The position numbers and the translations under genes were made by a program. The notes below the pieces were generated by a model, which was given only the letters and a program-made list of their open reading frames with translations, did not search any database and was not told the DNA's origin. This document shows positions 52,595 to 64,000 of a DNA stretch of 64,000 nucleotides, in pieces; position 1 is the stretch's first letter; every line of letters starts with the position of its first letter. The DNA is from Arabidopsis thaliana (Eukaryota; Streptophyta; Magnoliopsida; Brassicales; Brassicaceae), in the NCBI RefSeq assembly GCF_000001735.4, contig NC_003075.7, positions 16,493,001 to 16,557,000 of the forward strand. The letters run 5' to 3'.

Positions 52595-55294
52595 TCAGAA
52601 AACTTCGGACACTTTGCTAGCAAGAACTCGTTCCCGTCTTTCAATGTACCCATAAGGGAACCAACCAGCTTTGCCTTTGCATTCACCTTCGGCCCATCCA
52701 CTGCCTGTAACCTGGCAATGACAAATAGAGAAGTGGTATATCAAACAAACACTACTGAATAACCGTATTGGTTAATATGAATTAAAGGAGACTTTGTTGG
52801 TTTTTCTCATGTGGGAGTTGGTTTACTATCGAACCTTTCTAACAACAACGTATTCACCAGTTGATAAGCTGAGCTCGACATCTGTCACACCGTGATATGG
52901 GAACAAGACCTGAAAACGTTTTTAAAAAGGGAAATAATATGTTATAATGGCACATCAATGAGGACCAAAAGGAATCTAGATGTAGCCTGTCTTTTTGGTT
53001 CTCTAATCAAAAACAGTTTATGTACATCCAGTTCATACGTGGAGAACTTATAATCCAATTATCTCTTTGATACTTTTACTACCAATATAAACCAAAGTTT
53101 TAACTCTAAAAGGAAGGTATTAAAGACTGAAAAGCATACCTCTCCTAAGAAGTAACCCATGCTATCTGTTGACGTGTCATGCATCTGAGATGCAAACACT
53201 CCATTAGCTTCCTCATATGATGGAGGTGGCGGCATACTGTCTGCGCTTGAGGGAGTAGAGGGAGCTTCTATACGTTGCCTCTCAGATACCATCTGTAGGT
53301 TCAAGAATGTTCCATTTTGTCCTTAGTTGACTCATATAATGATGAACTGATTGTTCGACAAGAATACTATTATCACAGGAAACTGAAAGCTGTAAAACTA
53401 ATGCACACCAACCTCTCCTTCGAGCTGATCAAGTATTTGGAGGACTCTTTGATGGTAGGCGCGTTCAGATTCAACCTGTGATCAGGAATGAAAAATACAG
53501 TTGTTACATATGGGTAAGTAAATCAAAGTTGACCTAGAAATGGATCTTGTAACCAATCGCACTACCATTGAAAGAAGTCGTTCAAGAGTCAATTTCTGTT
53601 GTTGATCTTCAACGGAAGCTAAAGCAGAAGCAGCTTCTTTCCCCAATATTGTCATATTTGATTTTAGGTCGTGAAGTTTTGCTTCAGCAGATTCCAGTTT
53701 CATCAAGATGTCAGGATTACCTTGAGACTCTCTCGCCTTTGCTTGGCGTCTGGCAACTTCTGTAGCCTGTTTGGATTAAAGCAGGCGCATAAGTAAAGTT
53801 CTATCATGCGAATAATAAAATGACTAGTTCTTGGAAGAGGAAAAAACCCATATTCTACTAACGGTAATTAAATAGCTTCATGGTATTATCTTTCACCGTA
53901 CCTGAGCTTCAGCTTCTTGGCGCATTCTGTCATAGCGTTGAGCAAGATGTCTAGCATCCTCCAATGGAGCTCCCAAAACCATTGCCCGTAATGGCTCAGC
54001 AACCTAACAAATTCAGGATTGACATATGATTGTAGTAGCCAAACCGCAATAAAGAAAGAACCAAGTGAACACCATGACATTAATTGACTTTTAAAGAGTA
54101 TGTAACAAATTATTCCAGATAAAAGAAATAGATCTTCCCACAAATGGCAGTCATTCCACTAACAATGGCAGGAAAGTAATTATTTGTGTAGTTATATTGC
54201 ATGCAACAGATATGTGCTATTGCTTAACACTTTGATGGAAGATGAAAAAGACAAACCTGTGTACCAAGAGCCTTCAACATATTTCCACGTTCCTTCTCCA
54301 TTTGTGCTCGAGCACGCCCATAGTTCAGTGCAGCCCGTGTTAATACGTTACCATTCGTACATGTATTCTCTGAACCATATTTCCTGCTATCCTCAGACAA
54401 TTTCGTACCTGATGAAAAATGAGTGCAAAATGAAAGACAGGCCTGTGAGCCAATTCAAGTCTATAACAGACATAAAAAAATACAATAAGTTAAAACTCAA
54501 AGGGTCAAAAAAATCACCTATTTCAACTTGTTTTGACCCTGTAACTATATAACCTTCCACACCACGAACAATATCTCTTTGGTAATGCTGAAAACGAAGA
54601 ACGAATGAGTCCAAAATCAATAGTAATCAAAACTTCAAACTAGTCAAAAGCTTAAGAAAAACAACCTTAGCAGCACGAGTGGATATGTAAAGCTTTTCTA
54701 GCTTCTGATGCTGATTGAGTTCTGCTTCATCAGCTAAACCAGAGCCATATCCCCCTCCTCCAAATTGCTTAAAGACAGCCTTAACCATTCCACAAAAACT
54801 AAGTCAGTGTACTAATTAACCTCAAACTCAAGAACACAAACACCCAATCTCATGGTAACTTGGAACATGTAGCACCAATATGTTAATCTATCACTACAAC
54901 ATCTTTCAAATCCCAGCTCACAAAACTGAAACGGATTCTCACATAAAAGTATCCTAAATTACCCTTTGACAAAAACTTCTCCAATTCTACAGAATTTTAC
55001 CCAATCTCACATCGAATCAACGTATTAATCACACTCAGATCCAATTACTCATTAAGTCAAAAACCATCGATCCGAAAAAAAGCTAGCCCCTTTATCATCA
55101 TCACATTATTGATTCATTCACCAGAAACCAACGACTCAACGGAATCACAAGAGAAGATAAAAACAAAATCTAGAAAAAAAGATACAGAATCGGGATCTAA
55201 GCAAATGGGCAAACCAAAAGTTAAGAACTTTAACCTGCTGCTGTCTCGCAACTTGTTCTCTCAACCTGCTAGCTTGTTTTCTAATTGCATCCAT
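52595..55294 (-). CDS. SH3P2: SH3 domain-containing protein 2 (BAR-SH3)
   Basis: Ten exons on the minus strand: 55235-55294, 54666-54779, 54518-54587, 54257-54408, 53902-54003, 53566-53766, 53413-53475, 53140-53292, 52835-52909 and 52595-52711, giving 368 aa. Residues 1 to about 260 form a BAR-type coiled-coil membrane-curving region (KLEKLYISTRAAKHYQRDIV through VESERAYHQRVLQILDQL). A Pro-rich linker (MPPPPSYEEANG) and a C-terminal SH3 domain follow (VLFPYHGVTDVELSLSTGEY, GWAEGECKGKAGWFPYGYIE). Known roles of At4g34660 include clathrin-linked trafficking, cell plate formation and autophagosome formation with ATG8. Head-to-head with RPS3AB, 429 bases between start codons. Confidence 0.95.
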
Positions 55295-55723
55295 TCTTCA
55301 CCAGATCAAGAGCTATTCACAAATCTTCTTCCTTCTCTCTTTCTCCTATTCTTCCACTTTACGAGTTCCCTCCGATTACTTGGAACAACTCAGAGAAGAC
55401 AGAGATTCGAAATCGTCAAAAATGGCGTTGAGCTCAGAACAAATTTCTCTGCTTTCGAACACGAAGAAATCAAAGATAGACAAAGTCTCTGTTTCACCAA
55501 GAAGGTTAATATTGGGCTCTCTATAATAGCCCATTGGGCTTGAAAATAAAATCCAGTAAGCTATAAATTTATATCATCTCAAAATAACTAAAAAGACGCA
55601 AAACCCTAGACATATATAAATGAAAAGCCAGTGAATTAGGGCTTTCTCTCACTTGTTGAAGCCGCTTCTTCTTCTTCCTCACTGTAGCTCGTCGTCGCTA
55701 CACCATCTAGAAGACCCTTAACC
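55295..55723. promoter_or_regulatory. Shared promoter region of SH3P2 and RPS3AB
   Basis: 429 bases between divergent start codons. Three site II elements (TGGGCT at 55513-55518 and 55535-55540; AGCCCA at 55528-55533), one telo-box AAACCCTA at 55601-55608, and a TATA-like CATATATAAA at 55611-55620 pointing toward RPS3AB. The order fits a ribosomal-protein promoter on the right; the SH3P2 leader occupies the left part. Confidence 0.6.
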
Positions 55724-57222
<1,499 letters not shown>

Positions 57223-60200
57223 GGGATTATAGATTTGTTTGTTTTTTCGCTGGCAAAAAAAAAAAAGAACCTAATGTTATGTCGCCATTGGTGTGACTGG
57301 TTTTGGACTCGTTTTTGATGGATGATCTTTATTGTTTATCATGTTTTACCTTTTTTATTATATGTCTTAGTTCTTCACTTCTTCTTTTCATTTTTGGAAT
57401 CTGGATTTGCTCTCTCTTCAAATATTTAAATGGACAAGATTAGGATTTACATCAAAGTCAAACTGTAAAAAGGTTAAAACTTTTGAGAAGAAGTAATCGA
57501 AATAAAATAAAATAATTTGCACTACCCCGATTTACCTCTTCAATTATTCGACAAACTAGCAATTTCCGCATCTCTTACACAATTCTTTTTGTATAATTTG
57601 AGTTATATAATTTGTTGATTCGAATAATGATCAGTTGTTACTTATTAGGTCCTGGTAAGACATTGAGATTTTGTTACATTTTATTCTGACTATGGTCCGT
57701 GATGAATGATTACGTATTCAAATGGATTATGCTTTTGTTAAAACGCAATGATTATGTTCTGTGTTAACTTTTTTTTTCGTCTCTCGTTTTCGTTTTGTCT
57801 TATTTTTATGTGAAAGAAAAAATCATTTGGATACATATCTTTTTTTTCCTCATTTATTTTACTTAGTGATAATATAGCAACTAAATTTCTAATATGCGAT
57901 TTGATGTCATTGATTCGAACAATACATTTGCATCACAATGATAGATTGGATTTTAGGTAAATCTATTGAAGTTTTTAATGTTTTATTAGGTAAAACTTTA
58001 TAATAGGTTAGATATTATTCTACATTTTTTTGCCTAGAGATATTGCGAATACAAGAATCATTAACTCAAAAACCACTTGCATTGATTACAGGACTTGAAA
58101 CTCTCTCCCATTTTCTTGACGTCAAAAATGATAAAAACTACTCCATGTTTTATAAAAGATAAGAAAAGGGAAAGAGTGATGATGATGATGCGTCGTGAAT
58201 CGACGAATAAGAGGAAAATGTGACACGTTCTCTTTTCCCCCATTACGCTCTCGTCACTCCTCACCAGCCTGCTCCCTTTTCAAACTTTTCTGTTTTCCCC
58301 CTAATTTTACGAAAATCAAAATAAGTTAAAATGGAATATATACCAACTTTCAAAATAAAAAATCTTCAAAACATATCAATGTGTATATAGCGACACGAGT
58401 ATAAAGTCCCACACACACAATAAACTAAGGTTGGCAGAAAAAAATATACCACCAAACTAAGTGATCGTAACTACTCTTTCGAAAAAACCAAACCCTAATC
58501 TTGTTTTAAGACTAAGACCAATTATACTAAAAAGGAAAGATTTCATAATTGGAAGGAAAGTAGTATACTTTGATAGTTATTAAAAATAAAAATAAAATGT
58601 TCAAAAGATTTGGCTATAGTGGTTGCTTTGGTGAACTCCACTCCAACGGTGGTTTGCACCATCTCCATTCCCATCACTACCAAAAACCCACACTTCTTTT
58701 TTTTTTTCTTTCTTTGCGTAATGTGGGTTAAAAGGAACTTTATTTATGCTCTTGTTTTTGGGTGTTTGAATCGAATTTGAAATCAACATTTGTTTTTATT
58801 TTATTTTATTTATAAAAAATTTGTGTGTTTGGAAAGTTGTAAAAGGTTCAAGGGGTTTCGGTAGAGATAATCTTAATTTGGTTTTTAACACATCGACTTA
58901 ATCCAAATTGACATCTCTAATAGGATTCAGATATTATTATATCTATCCTGTAATTTTCCATAAAATGTAATCAATATGAGATTTGGTATTAGGGTATGAA
59001 CTTAATGTATCTTATCGGAAAAATGTTTTCTCCTTTGGGTTACCTAATCTCATATCTAATGCCAAAAATAGCATAACATAGAAGATTGGCTAGATCATAT
59101 GTGGACATCACCGACTGCATGGCAATGTTTGTTTTATAATCGCGTAATACTTGTTTGTCATTTGCCAGTTCTCATAACAAATGCGAAAATAATCTTATAT
59201 ATCCTTGGTAATGCATGTAAAAATTAATTTTGCTTCATGAATTATTTTATATTCTTAAATTCATGACTGAATGAAATTTCTTATCTATATTCAGACGCAG
59301 TATATGGGACATCTAACTCAATTTTAAGATTCTAGATTGGATGATTTTATGTTGTTTGACAAAAAAAATAAAAAAATTGGATGCTTTCTATAAATTTCAT
59401 GCTTTGTATTTTATTAAATTTTGAGCTATTATTGTATTAGTATAGAATTGAGCTATTATTGGATTGTTCTTATCACTTTGTTAATTTCATTTGGTCCTTT
59501 AGTTAGATATCAAAATTTTTAAAATTTTCAAAAAAGATCACAGGTTTAATCGGTGACTTTCAATAATACTAGTTTTAACACGACAAGCAAAATATTGTGC
59601 ATGTATACTATTAAATTGTTAATGTTAGTACTATGAAATAACAAATTCATCACCATTGTAAAACTTAATGTTTCAACATTTCCTAAGAAGAAATGGTCAA
59701 CCCTTTTGACAAGACAAGCTAAATTGGCATGGACAAGGAACACAGCATCATGATATAACCCTTCACAATAATTATAATAAAAACAATCAAATTTGTATTG
59801 AATAATGCGAAACAGACCTGACTTATCAATATGTGACGAAGGATAAGCCCACGCCAAAAACATCCACGTAAAGAACTCATTGATTAGGTCCAAAGAAATT
59901 TGGAGAAAATAAAACAAATCCTGACGTGAAAATAAAAAGAAATCATCACTTTTTTTTATCTCTTTTATTTTCTTCTAAATACAAAAATTGAATAATCAAT
60001 TAATTTTTCATGTATGCAAACAATTTCTTAACAAGTCTTGTGAGCTTTAAATGAAATATAGAGGCGAGTGGATTAGACTTGATCCTGATCTTTTATTAAG
60101 CTGATCCATATTTTACATTGAAATAAAGGACACACCGTTTAACACGAAAATGAAGAGACAAATAAAGAAGAGGAAAAGCATTGATTCTGAAATACCAATA

Positions 60201-60699
60201 TAGTATCATTCGTGAAAGAAGATTTTGTAATATTCCACAAACTTAGAAATTAGGGGAAAAGAAAACAAAAAAAAAAGATAGGAAAAAAGAGCTTTAACTT
60301 TTGGAATTGGAAGAAGCACAAACACACACAAAAAAAAAGTCTCTGTTTTACCTTTTAACCCCTTCAAGAATCCTCCTTTAAGTTCAGTGCCCTCTTACTT
60401 TTCTCTTATCGGAATATCTCTCTTCCTCTGTTTCTTCGCCATTCTCTCAGCTTTTCTCCTTCTTCTTCGTCTTTGTCAGGTAAAGAGATACGATGAGCAT
60501 ATCCCACATACCTCTCTCCTCTTCTCATCTTTTTAGTTTCTCGAAAGTTTGCATGCGCCGACTTTGTTATAGGTTATAAACTTTAGTTTTAAGCCTATTT
60601 TCGTATGTTTATGGTTGTTGTAATAGTTGAGAATTCAGAGTATGTCAAGTGAAACTTAAAAAGAATTCTATATGTATGTGTGTATGTGTTAAAGAGTGA
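57223..60699. other. RPS3AB-GATA3 spacer
   Basis: 3.5 kb, AT-rich, no supportable gene. GAGCTATTATTG occurs twice near 59425 and 59451. The minus frame 59546-59917 (123 codons) has no recognised domain. The right end, about 60340-60480, is CT-rich and ends in a good donor (GTCAG then GTAAAG at 60480), probably a GATA3 leader exon, with an acceptor just before 60692. Confidence 0.55.
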
Positions 60700-61610
60700 A
60701 TGGAGCTGTGGACAGAAGCTAGAGCCTTAAAGGCAAGTCTAAGAGGAGAATCTACTATATCTCTCAAACATCACCAAGTGATTGTGTCGGAAGATTTAAG
60801 CCGAACTTCTTCCTTGCCGGAAGATTTCTCCGTTGAGTGTTTCCTCGATTTCTCAGAAGGTCAAAAAGAAGAAGAAGAAGAAGTTGTCTCTGTTTCTTCT
60901 TCACAAGAGCAAGAAGAACAAGAACATGATTGTGTCTTTAGTTCACAACCTTGCATCTTTGATCAACTTCCTTCTTTGCCGGTAAATTTCTAAACTTCTT
61001 TATACCTTTTCTTTCTCTTCTTATAATCGAAAGATTTTAAGTTATATTTTTCTTGATTTCTTTTTTTTTGGGATATTTTTAGGATGAAGATGTGGAAGAG
61101 CTTGAATGGGTATCTCGTGTTGTGGATGATTGTTCATCACCAGAAGTTTCACTTCTCTTAACACAAACACATAAAACCAAACCAAGCTTCTCAAGAATTC
61201 CGGTTAAACCAAGAACCAAACGGTCTCGGAACAGTTTAACCGGTAGTCGTGTTTGGCCACTCGTTTCAACCAATCATCAACATGCAGCAACAGAGCAGTT
61301 GAGGAAGAAGAAACAAGAAACTGTCCTTGTGTTTCAACGAAGATGCAGCCATTGTGGCACAAACAACACACCACAGTGGAGAACCGGTCCGGTCGGTCCA
61401 AAAACCTTATGTAATGCATGTGGAGTCCGGTTTAAGTCTGGTAGGCTCTGCCCGGAATACAGACCGGCGGATAGTCCGACGTTCTCGAATGAGATTCACT
61501 CAAATCTTCATAGGAAGGTTCTGGAATTAAGAAAGAGTAAAGAGTTGGGTGAAGAAACAGGTGAAGCTAGTACTAAATCAGACCCAGTCAAATTTGGCAG
61601 CAAGTGGTAG
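60700..61610 (+). CDS. GATA3: GATA zinc-finger transcription factor 3
   Basis: Two exons, 60700-60981 and 61083-61610, giving 269 aa, the length of GATA3 (At4g34680). The N-terminal half is acidic with a Glu run (QKEEEEEVV) coded by a GAA repeat. The single C-x2-C-x18-C-x2-C finger has Cys182, Cys185, Cys204 and Cys207 ([16 protein letters not shown], then [14 protein letters not shown]), followed by the basic tail ending the DNA-binding unit ([10 protein letters not shown]). This is plant GATA subfamily A, with the usual intron before the finger exon. It binds WGATAR sites in the nucleus; the targets are not shown by the sequence. Confidence 0.95.
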
Positions 61611-62462
61611 ATAAGACTTAGGTAAAACCTACTTTTTGTAACATTATCTGTAGTGTTGTAATTTAACAACTTGCTTCTTAACATTTTGAAACTGTTTCAG
61701 GAACTAGTCTTAAGTAAACAATGGTTTTCTATAAACAAAATTAATGTGTGTTTTTAATGATGTAAGACCACCACCACCACTACTAGTACTTGGAATGATT
61801 TTGGTCCATGTGTAGTGGCTTAAATAGACTTTTTGAGTAAACAAAATGCCAAATGGAAGAATCATCTTGAAAACTCCAACATTACTATATAGTATATATA
61901 TTATTGATAAATCTTGAGATTCGACATATTTATTTGATAATCGATGCAAGCATAATTAATTTAGACATTTATTCAGCAAAAAAAAAAATTAGGTATGTAA
62001 TTAATTTATACATATCGAATTACTAAAGGTTAATTTTCAGGCTAATCGTAGATAAACGATTTCGTTAAATCCCCATGAAAGTAAATTTAGGCAAATGTAT
62101 GATGCTATGTCTGCCGCATAATTGTTTAATCTCACCATTTGCATATCAATCTTTAAGGGAAACATCCTTTTAATGTGTTTATGTGGCCTTGTCTCCGTTT
62201 TATTGCTACTTTGTGTCATACTCAAAATAAGTTGACTATAAAGCTACATGTATCTACACAAAAAGAGAGTTTATTTAGTATGCTTGCTTGGGAATAAGCA
62301 GGAGACAAAAGAAAACATCCAAGTTAAAACATGAAGCAGCAAAAGAGAGTGTTCATCCACAAAATGTGAGAGGTTTCTTAGCATATAAAGATATTGATAT
62401 AAATCTAATCATTCTCGTAAGAACAAGAACAAAATGAAAGAGCCAAAAACTAAACCCATCTT
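61611..62462. other. Convergent 3' region of GATA3 and the coiled-coil gene
   Basis: 852 bases with a GATA3 3' end. Minus frames at 61710-61949 and 62037-62225 are unsupported. Confidence 0.6.
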
Positions 62463-63125
62463 TCACTTTTTAGATACGAGAAGTGCCACGATCTTTTGAA
62501 GATCTTCCTGATTTTGCTTTGCAACCTTTGTAATCTCATCAAGCCGGTGCATGTAGAGAGCATTTTTGGCACTCATCTCTTTCTTAAACTCATGGATAAC
62601 CACACTCTTCTTGTTTATCTCCAACCACAAGTCGGCTAGGCTTCTATCCGTTTTAGAGGTGTTCCATAACCCCCAAACGAAGGAGATGCAAGTAAGAGAG
62701 CCAAAGAAACACCAAGTGAGAAACGAGGTATAGGTTTGTGAGAAATCTCTGGAGGCCTTACCTAGGCAAGTGTACTCCACAAAAGTTTGATGCTCCTTCC
62801 CTTTAGCTTTAGCCAGTAGTTGAAGCTTCTTAGCTTGAGATATGTTGATAAATTTGAGAAACTTCCATTTGCGTTTGACGCTCCTCTCGCATGATCTCTT
62901 GACCCCGATGTAATGAAGCCTAGTTGCTAAAAGTTTAAAAACCTTGAACCATGTCGATTGTGGATCGTCATTAGGTGTGTAATCATCATCGTCATTATTG
63001 CTGGATCCATCATCACTCTTTTTCCCATCGCCGGATCCATCATTGCTCTTTTTCTCACCGGATCCATCATCATCACTCTTTTTTTCACCAGATCCATCAT
63101 TAGAACTCCTTACAATTTTATAATA
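62463..63125 (-). CDS. Unknown membrane/coiled-coil protein; 5' end undefined
   Basis: An open frame of 220 codons ends at TGA 62463-62465 and is bounded upstream by TAG at 63126-63128, yet the first in-frame ATG is deep inside it (MSAKNALYM, near the C-terminus). From the N-terminal side it shows an acidic Gly/Ser/Lys repeat region (SNDGSGEKKS units), an Asp run, a basic part (RSVKRKWKFLKFINIS), one strong membrane segment (FLTWCFFGSLTCISFVWGLW) and a C-terminal coiled coil (LADLWLEINKKSVVIHEFKK to LQKIVALLVSKK). A first exon further upstream, joined at an AG such as ATTTAG at 63126 or GTAAG near 63111, is likely; otherwise it is a 5'-truncated gene. It could be the locus At4g34690. I do not recognise a family. 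Confidence 0.6.
   Translation of the reverse strand, partial: YYKIVRSSNDGSGEKKSDDDGSGEKKSNDGSGDGKKSDDGSSNNDDDDYTPNDDPQSTWFKVFKLLATRLHYIGVKRSCERSVKRKWKFLKFINISQAKKLQLLAKAKGKEHQTFVEYTCLGKASRDFSQTYTSFLTWCFFGSLTCISFVWGLWNTSKTDRSLADLWLEINKKSVVIHEFKKEMSAKNALYMHRLDEITKVAKQNQEDLQKIVALLVSKK
63004..63105. repeat. In-frame minisatellite, units of 30, 27 and 30 bp
   Basis: Units each begin GATCCATCAT at 63004, 63034, 63061 and 63091 (partial). On the minus strand they code for (S/N)D-D-G-S-G-(E/D)-K-K steps. All length differences are multiples of three. Confidence 0.85.
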
Positions 63126-63143
63126 CTAAATTTTGAATAAATT

Positions 63144-63548
63144 AAAGTTTAAATTTTTTGTTGAATCCTTATATTTTTTATTGTTCAATGGTGGAATTCT
63201 TAAGTGGATTTCTTTAAAAAAATAAATATATAATATTATAATATATTTCACCAAACATAATAATTATTAGAAATATTAAAATTCTAAACATACATAATAT
63301 AAAAACAATAAAAAACTATAAAAATGAAAAACTTGAACCACGATAAGTGTTAAACTTGATTCGTGCAAAATTTGTGTCATATATATTCAACCAAATCAGC
63401 TCTTTATTGTTCACGCTTAGTCTAATCACGAAATCAAGTTGAGTAATCCTTAAAAGAAAAAAAAAAAGTTTGATAATTTTGAAGTTTAGATTTTTTGTTG
63501 AGTACTTATAATTTTTATTATCGAATGGTGGAGTAAGTGAATTTTTTT
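63144..63548. repeat. Pair of about 70-bp direct repeats, 336 bases apart
   Basis: 63144-63213 and 63480-63548 share AAGTTTA(A/G)ATTTTTTGTTGA, then CTTATA.TTTTTATT and C(A/G)AATGGTGGA, with point differences and small gaps. They bracket about 265 bases of AT-rich DNA between the coiled-coil gene and the tRNA. Confidence 0.8.
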
Positions 63549-63622
63549 TGGGAAAAGTGAGTGTATAATGAAAAGACAGATACGTAGTGTTAAATAATTT
63601 ATTTCTTTGACTGTATCAACAG

Positions 63623-63695
63623 TCCGTTGTAGTCTAGCTGGTCAGGATACTCGGCTCTCACCCGAGAGACCCGGGTTCGAGTCCCGGCAACGGAG
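63623..63695 (+). tRNA. tRNA-Glu (anticodon CTC)
   Basis: A 73-base cloverleaf. Acceptor stem TCCGTTG/CAACGGA with discriminator G at 63695. The anticodon stem CTCGG/CCGAG encloses the loop CTCTCAC with anticodon CTC at 63657-63659, which reads GAG. The T-arm contains the B box GGTTCGAGTCC at 63674-63684. No intron and no encoded CCA. The sequence fits the nuclear plant tRNA-Glu(CTC) consensus. Confidence 0.96.
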
Positions 63696-63699
63696 TTTG

Positions 63700-63704
63700 T
63701 TTTT
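63700..63704 (+). terminator. RNA polymerase III terminator of tRNA-Glu
   Basis: Five T residues starting four bases after the discriminator base, the usual Pol III stop. Confidence 0.8.
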
Positions 63705-63722
63705 ACCTCCTTCTTTTTTTAA

Positions 63723-63765
63723 TGGGCCGATTTTTGTCTTAATTCAAGCTCTAATCAAAGGCCCA
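63723..63765 (+). promoter_or_regulatory. Site II motifs upstream of CIB22
   Basis: TGGGCC at 63723-63728 and GGCCCA at 63760-63765, about 110-150 bases before the next start codon. Site II motifs are common upstream of nuclear genes for respiratory complex subunits. Confidence 0.5.
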
Positions 63766-63873
63766 TTTGAAATTTTCTTCTCGGTCCCTCCAACGGAAAC
63801 AGAAGGTTTTCCACTGTAAAAGATGAAAAGAGTGTAGAGAGACTCGAAATCAATCGGAATCAGGAAGACAAAA

Positions 63874-64000
63874 ATGAGCGGAGTTTCGACGGCGGCGTAC
63901 TTTGCGCGGCGAGCGGCTCAGAAGGAGAGAGTTCGAATCCTTTACCGTCGTGCCCTTAAGGATACTCTCAATTGGGCTGTTCATCGCCATATCTTCTACC
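63874..64000 (+). CDS. CIB22: Mitochondrial complex I LYR-motif subunit B22, 5' part only
   Basis: The first 42 codons of a gene cut by the window edge. The N-terminus MSGVSTAAYFARRAAQKERV leads to RILYRRALKD, in which L23-Y24-R25 is the LYR motif of small mitochondrial proteins that bind acyl carrier protein. This matches the plant homologue of the B22/NDUFB9 subunit of NADH dehydrogenase (At4g34700 from memory). No intron is reached in the visible part. The ATG at 63874 is the first in a purine-rich leader. Confidence 0.88.
   Translation, partial: MSGVSTAAYFARRAAQKERVRILYRRALKDTLNWAVHRHIFY

Noticed and set aside
59546-59917. 123-codon minus-strand frame between RPS3AB and GATA3
   Set aside because: Hydrophobic AT-rich composition, no recognised domain, no splice partners or leader. 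Its start is not clearly better than chance.

Overview
The window is nuclear DNA from a small-genome crucifer and matches Arabidopsis thaliana, the lower arm of chromosome 4 (about At4g34510 to At4g34700; locus numbers are from memory and were not checked). The evidence is dense spliced genes with short GT-AG introns, AT-rich spacers, and reconstructed proteins that match known Arabidopsis lengths exactly (FAE1 506 aa, CIB1 335, DHFR-TS 565, SFH1 554, BLH6 532, SQS1 410, SQS2 413, SH3P2 368, GATA3 269). I rebuilt the spliced gene models by hand from splice sites and reading phase. I saw no intact transposon.

Layout. 1-2.7 kb: tail of a 3-ketoacyl-CoA synthase (KCS17) and its tandem neighbour FAE1/KCS18, the seed very-long-chain fatty acid elongase. 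5.4-6.9 kb: CIB1, a bHLH partner of cryptochrome 2. 7.5-8.9 kb: an isoflavone-reductase-like NAD(P)H enzyme. 10.2-12.3 kb: PCHL (phytochrome B regulator), convergent with ribosomal protein S25. 14.9-15.6 kb: a DUF4408/DUF761 membrane protein. 18.1-21.1 kb (minus): bifunctional dihydrofolate reductase-thymidylate synthase, divergent from SFH1/COW1, a Sec14-nodulin protein of root hairs (22.4-25.5 kb). 29.0-29.9 kb: bZIP11 with its four sucrose-responsive uORFs. 29.9-36.3 kb: a gene-poor stretch with small tandem and inverted repeats. 36.3-37.0 kb: CIF2, the sulfated peptide hormone precursor of Casparian strip integrity. 37.5-39.5 kb (minus): the homeodomain protein BLH6. 42.1-43.1 kb (minus): organellar ribosomal protein S16. 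44.1-44.7 kb (minus): an acidic unknown protein. 45.5-51.9 kb: tandem squalene synthases SQS1 and SQS2. 52.6-55.3 kb (minus): SH3P2, head-to-head with ribosomal protein S3a (55.7-57.2 kb). 60.7-61.6 kb: GATA3. 62.5-63.1 kb (minus): a coiled-coil membrane protein without a visible start codon. 63.6 kb: tRNA-Glu(CTC). 63.9 kb to the end: the start of complex I LYR subunit CIB22.

The genes do not form one pathway. Two pairs are tandem duplicates (KCS17/FAE1, SQS1/SQS2), and two pairs are head-to-head with a shared promoter region (THY-2/SFH1, SH3P2/RPS3a). Housekeeping promoters carry TGGGCC/T site II elements and telo-boxes. From recall, KCS, S25, PCH1, DHFR-TS, SEC14, CIF1 and BLH7 paralogues lie in similar order on chromosome 2, so much of the window looks like one side of an ancient segmental duplication. 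I found no convincing undescribed multi-gene system. The best leads are small: an ATG-less ORF with an in-frame minisatellite, repeat structures in the spacers, a DHFR-TS presequence assembled from tiny exons, a GC-AG intron in SQS1, and the F-to-S change in SQS2.
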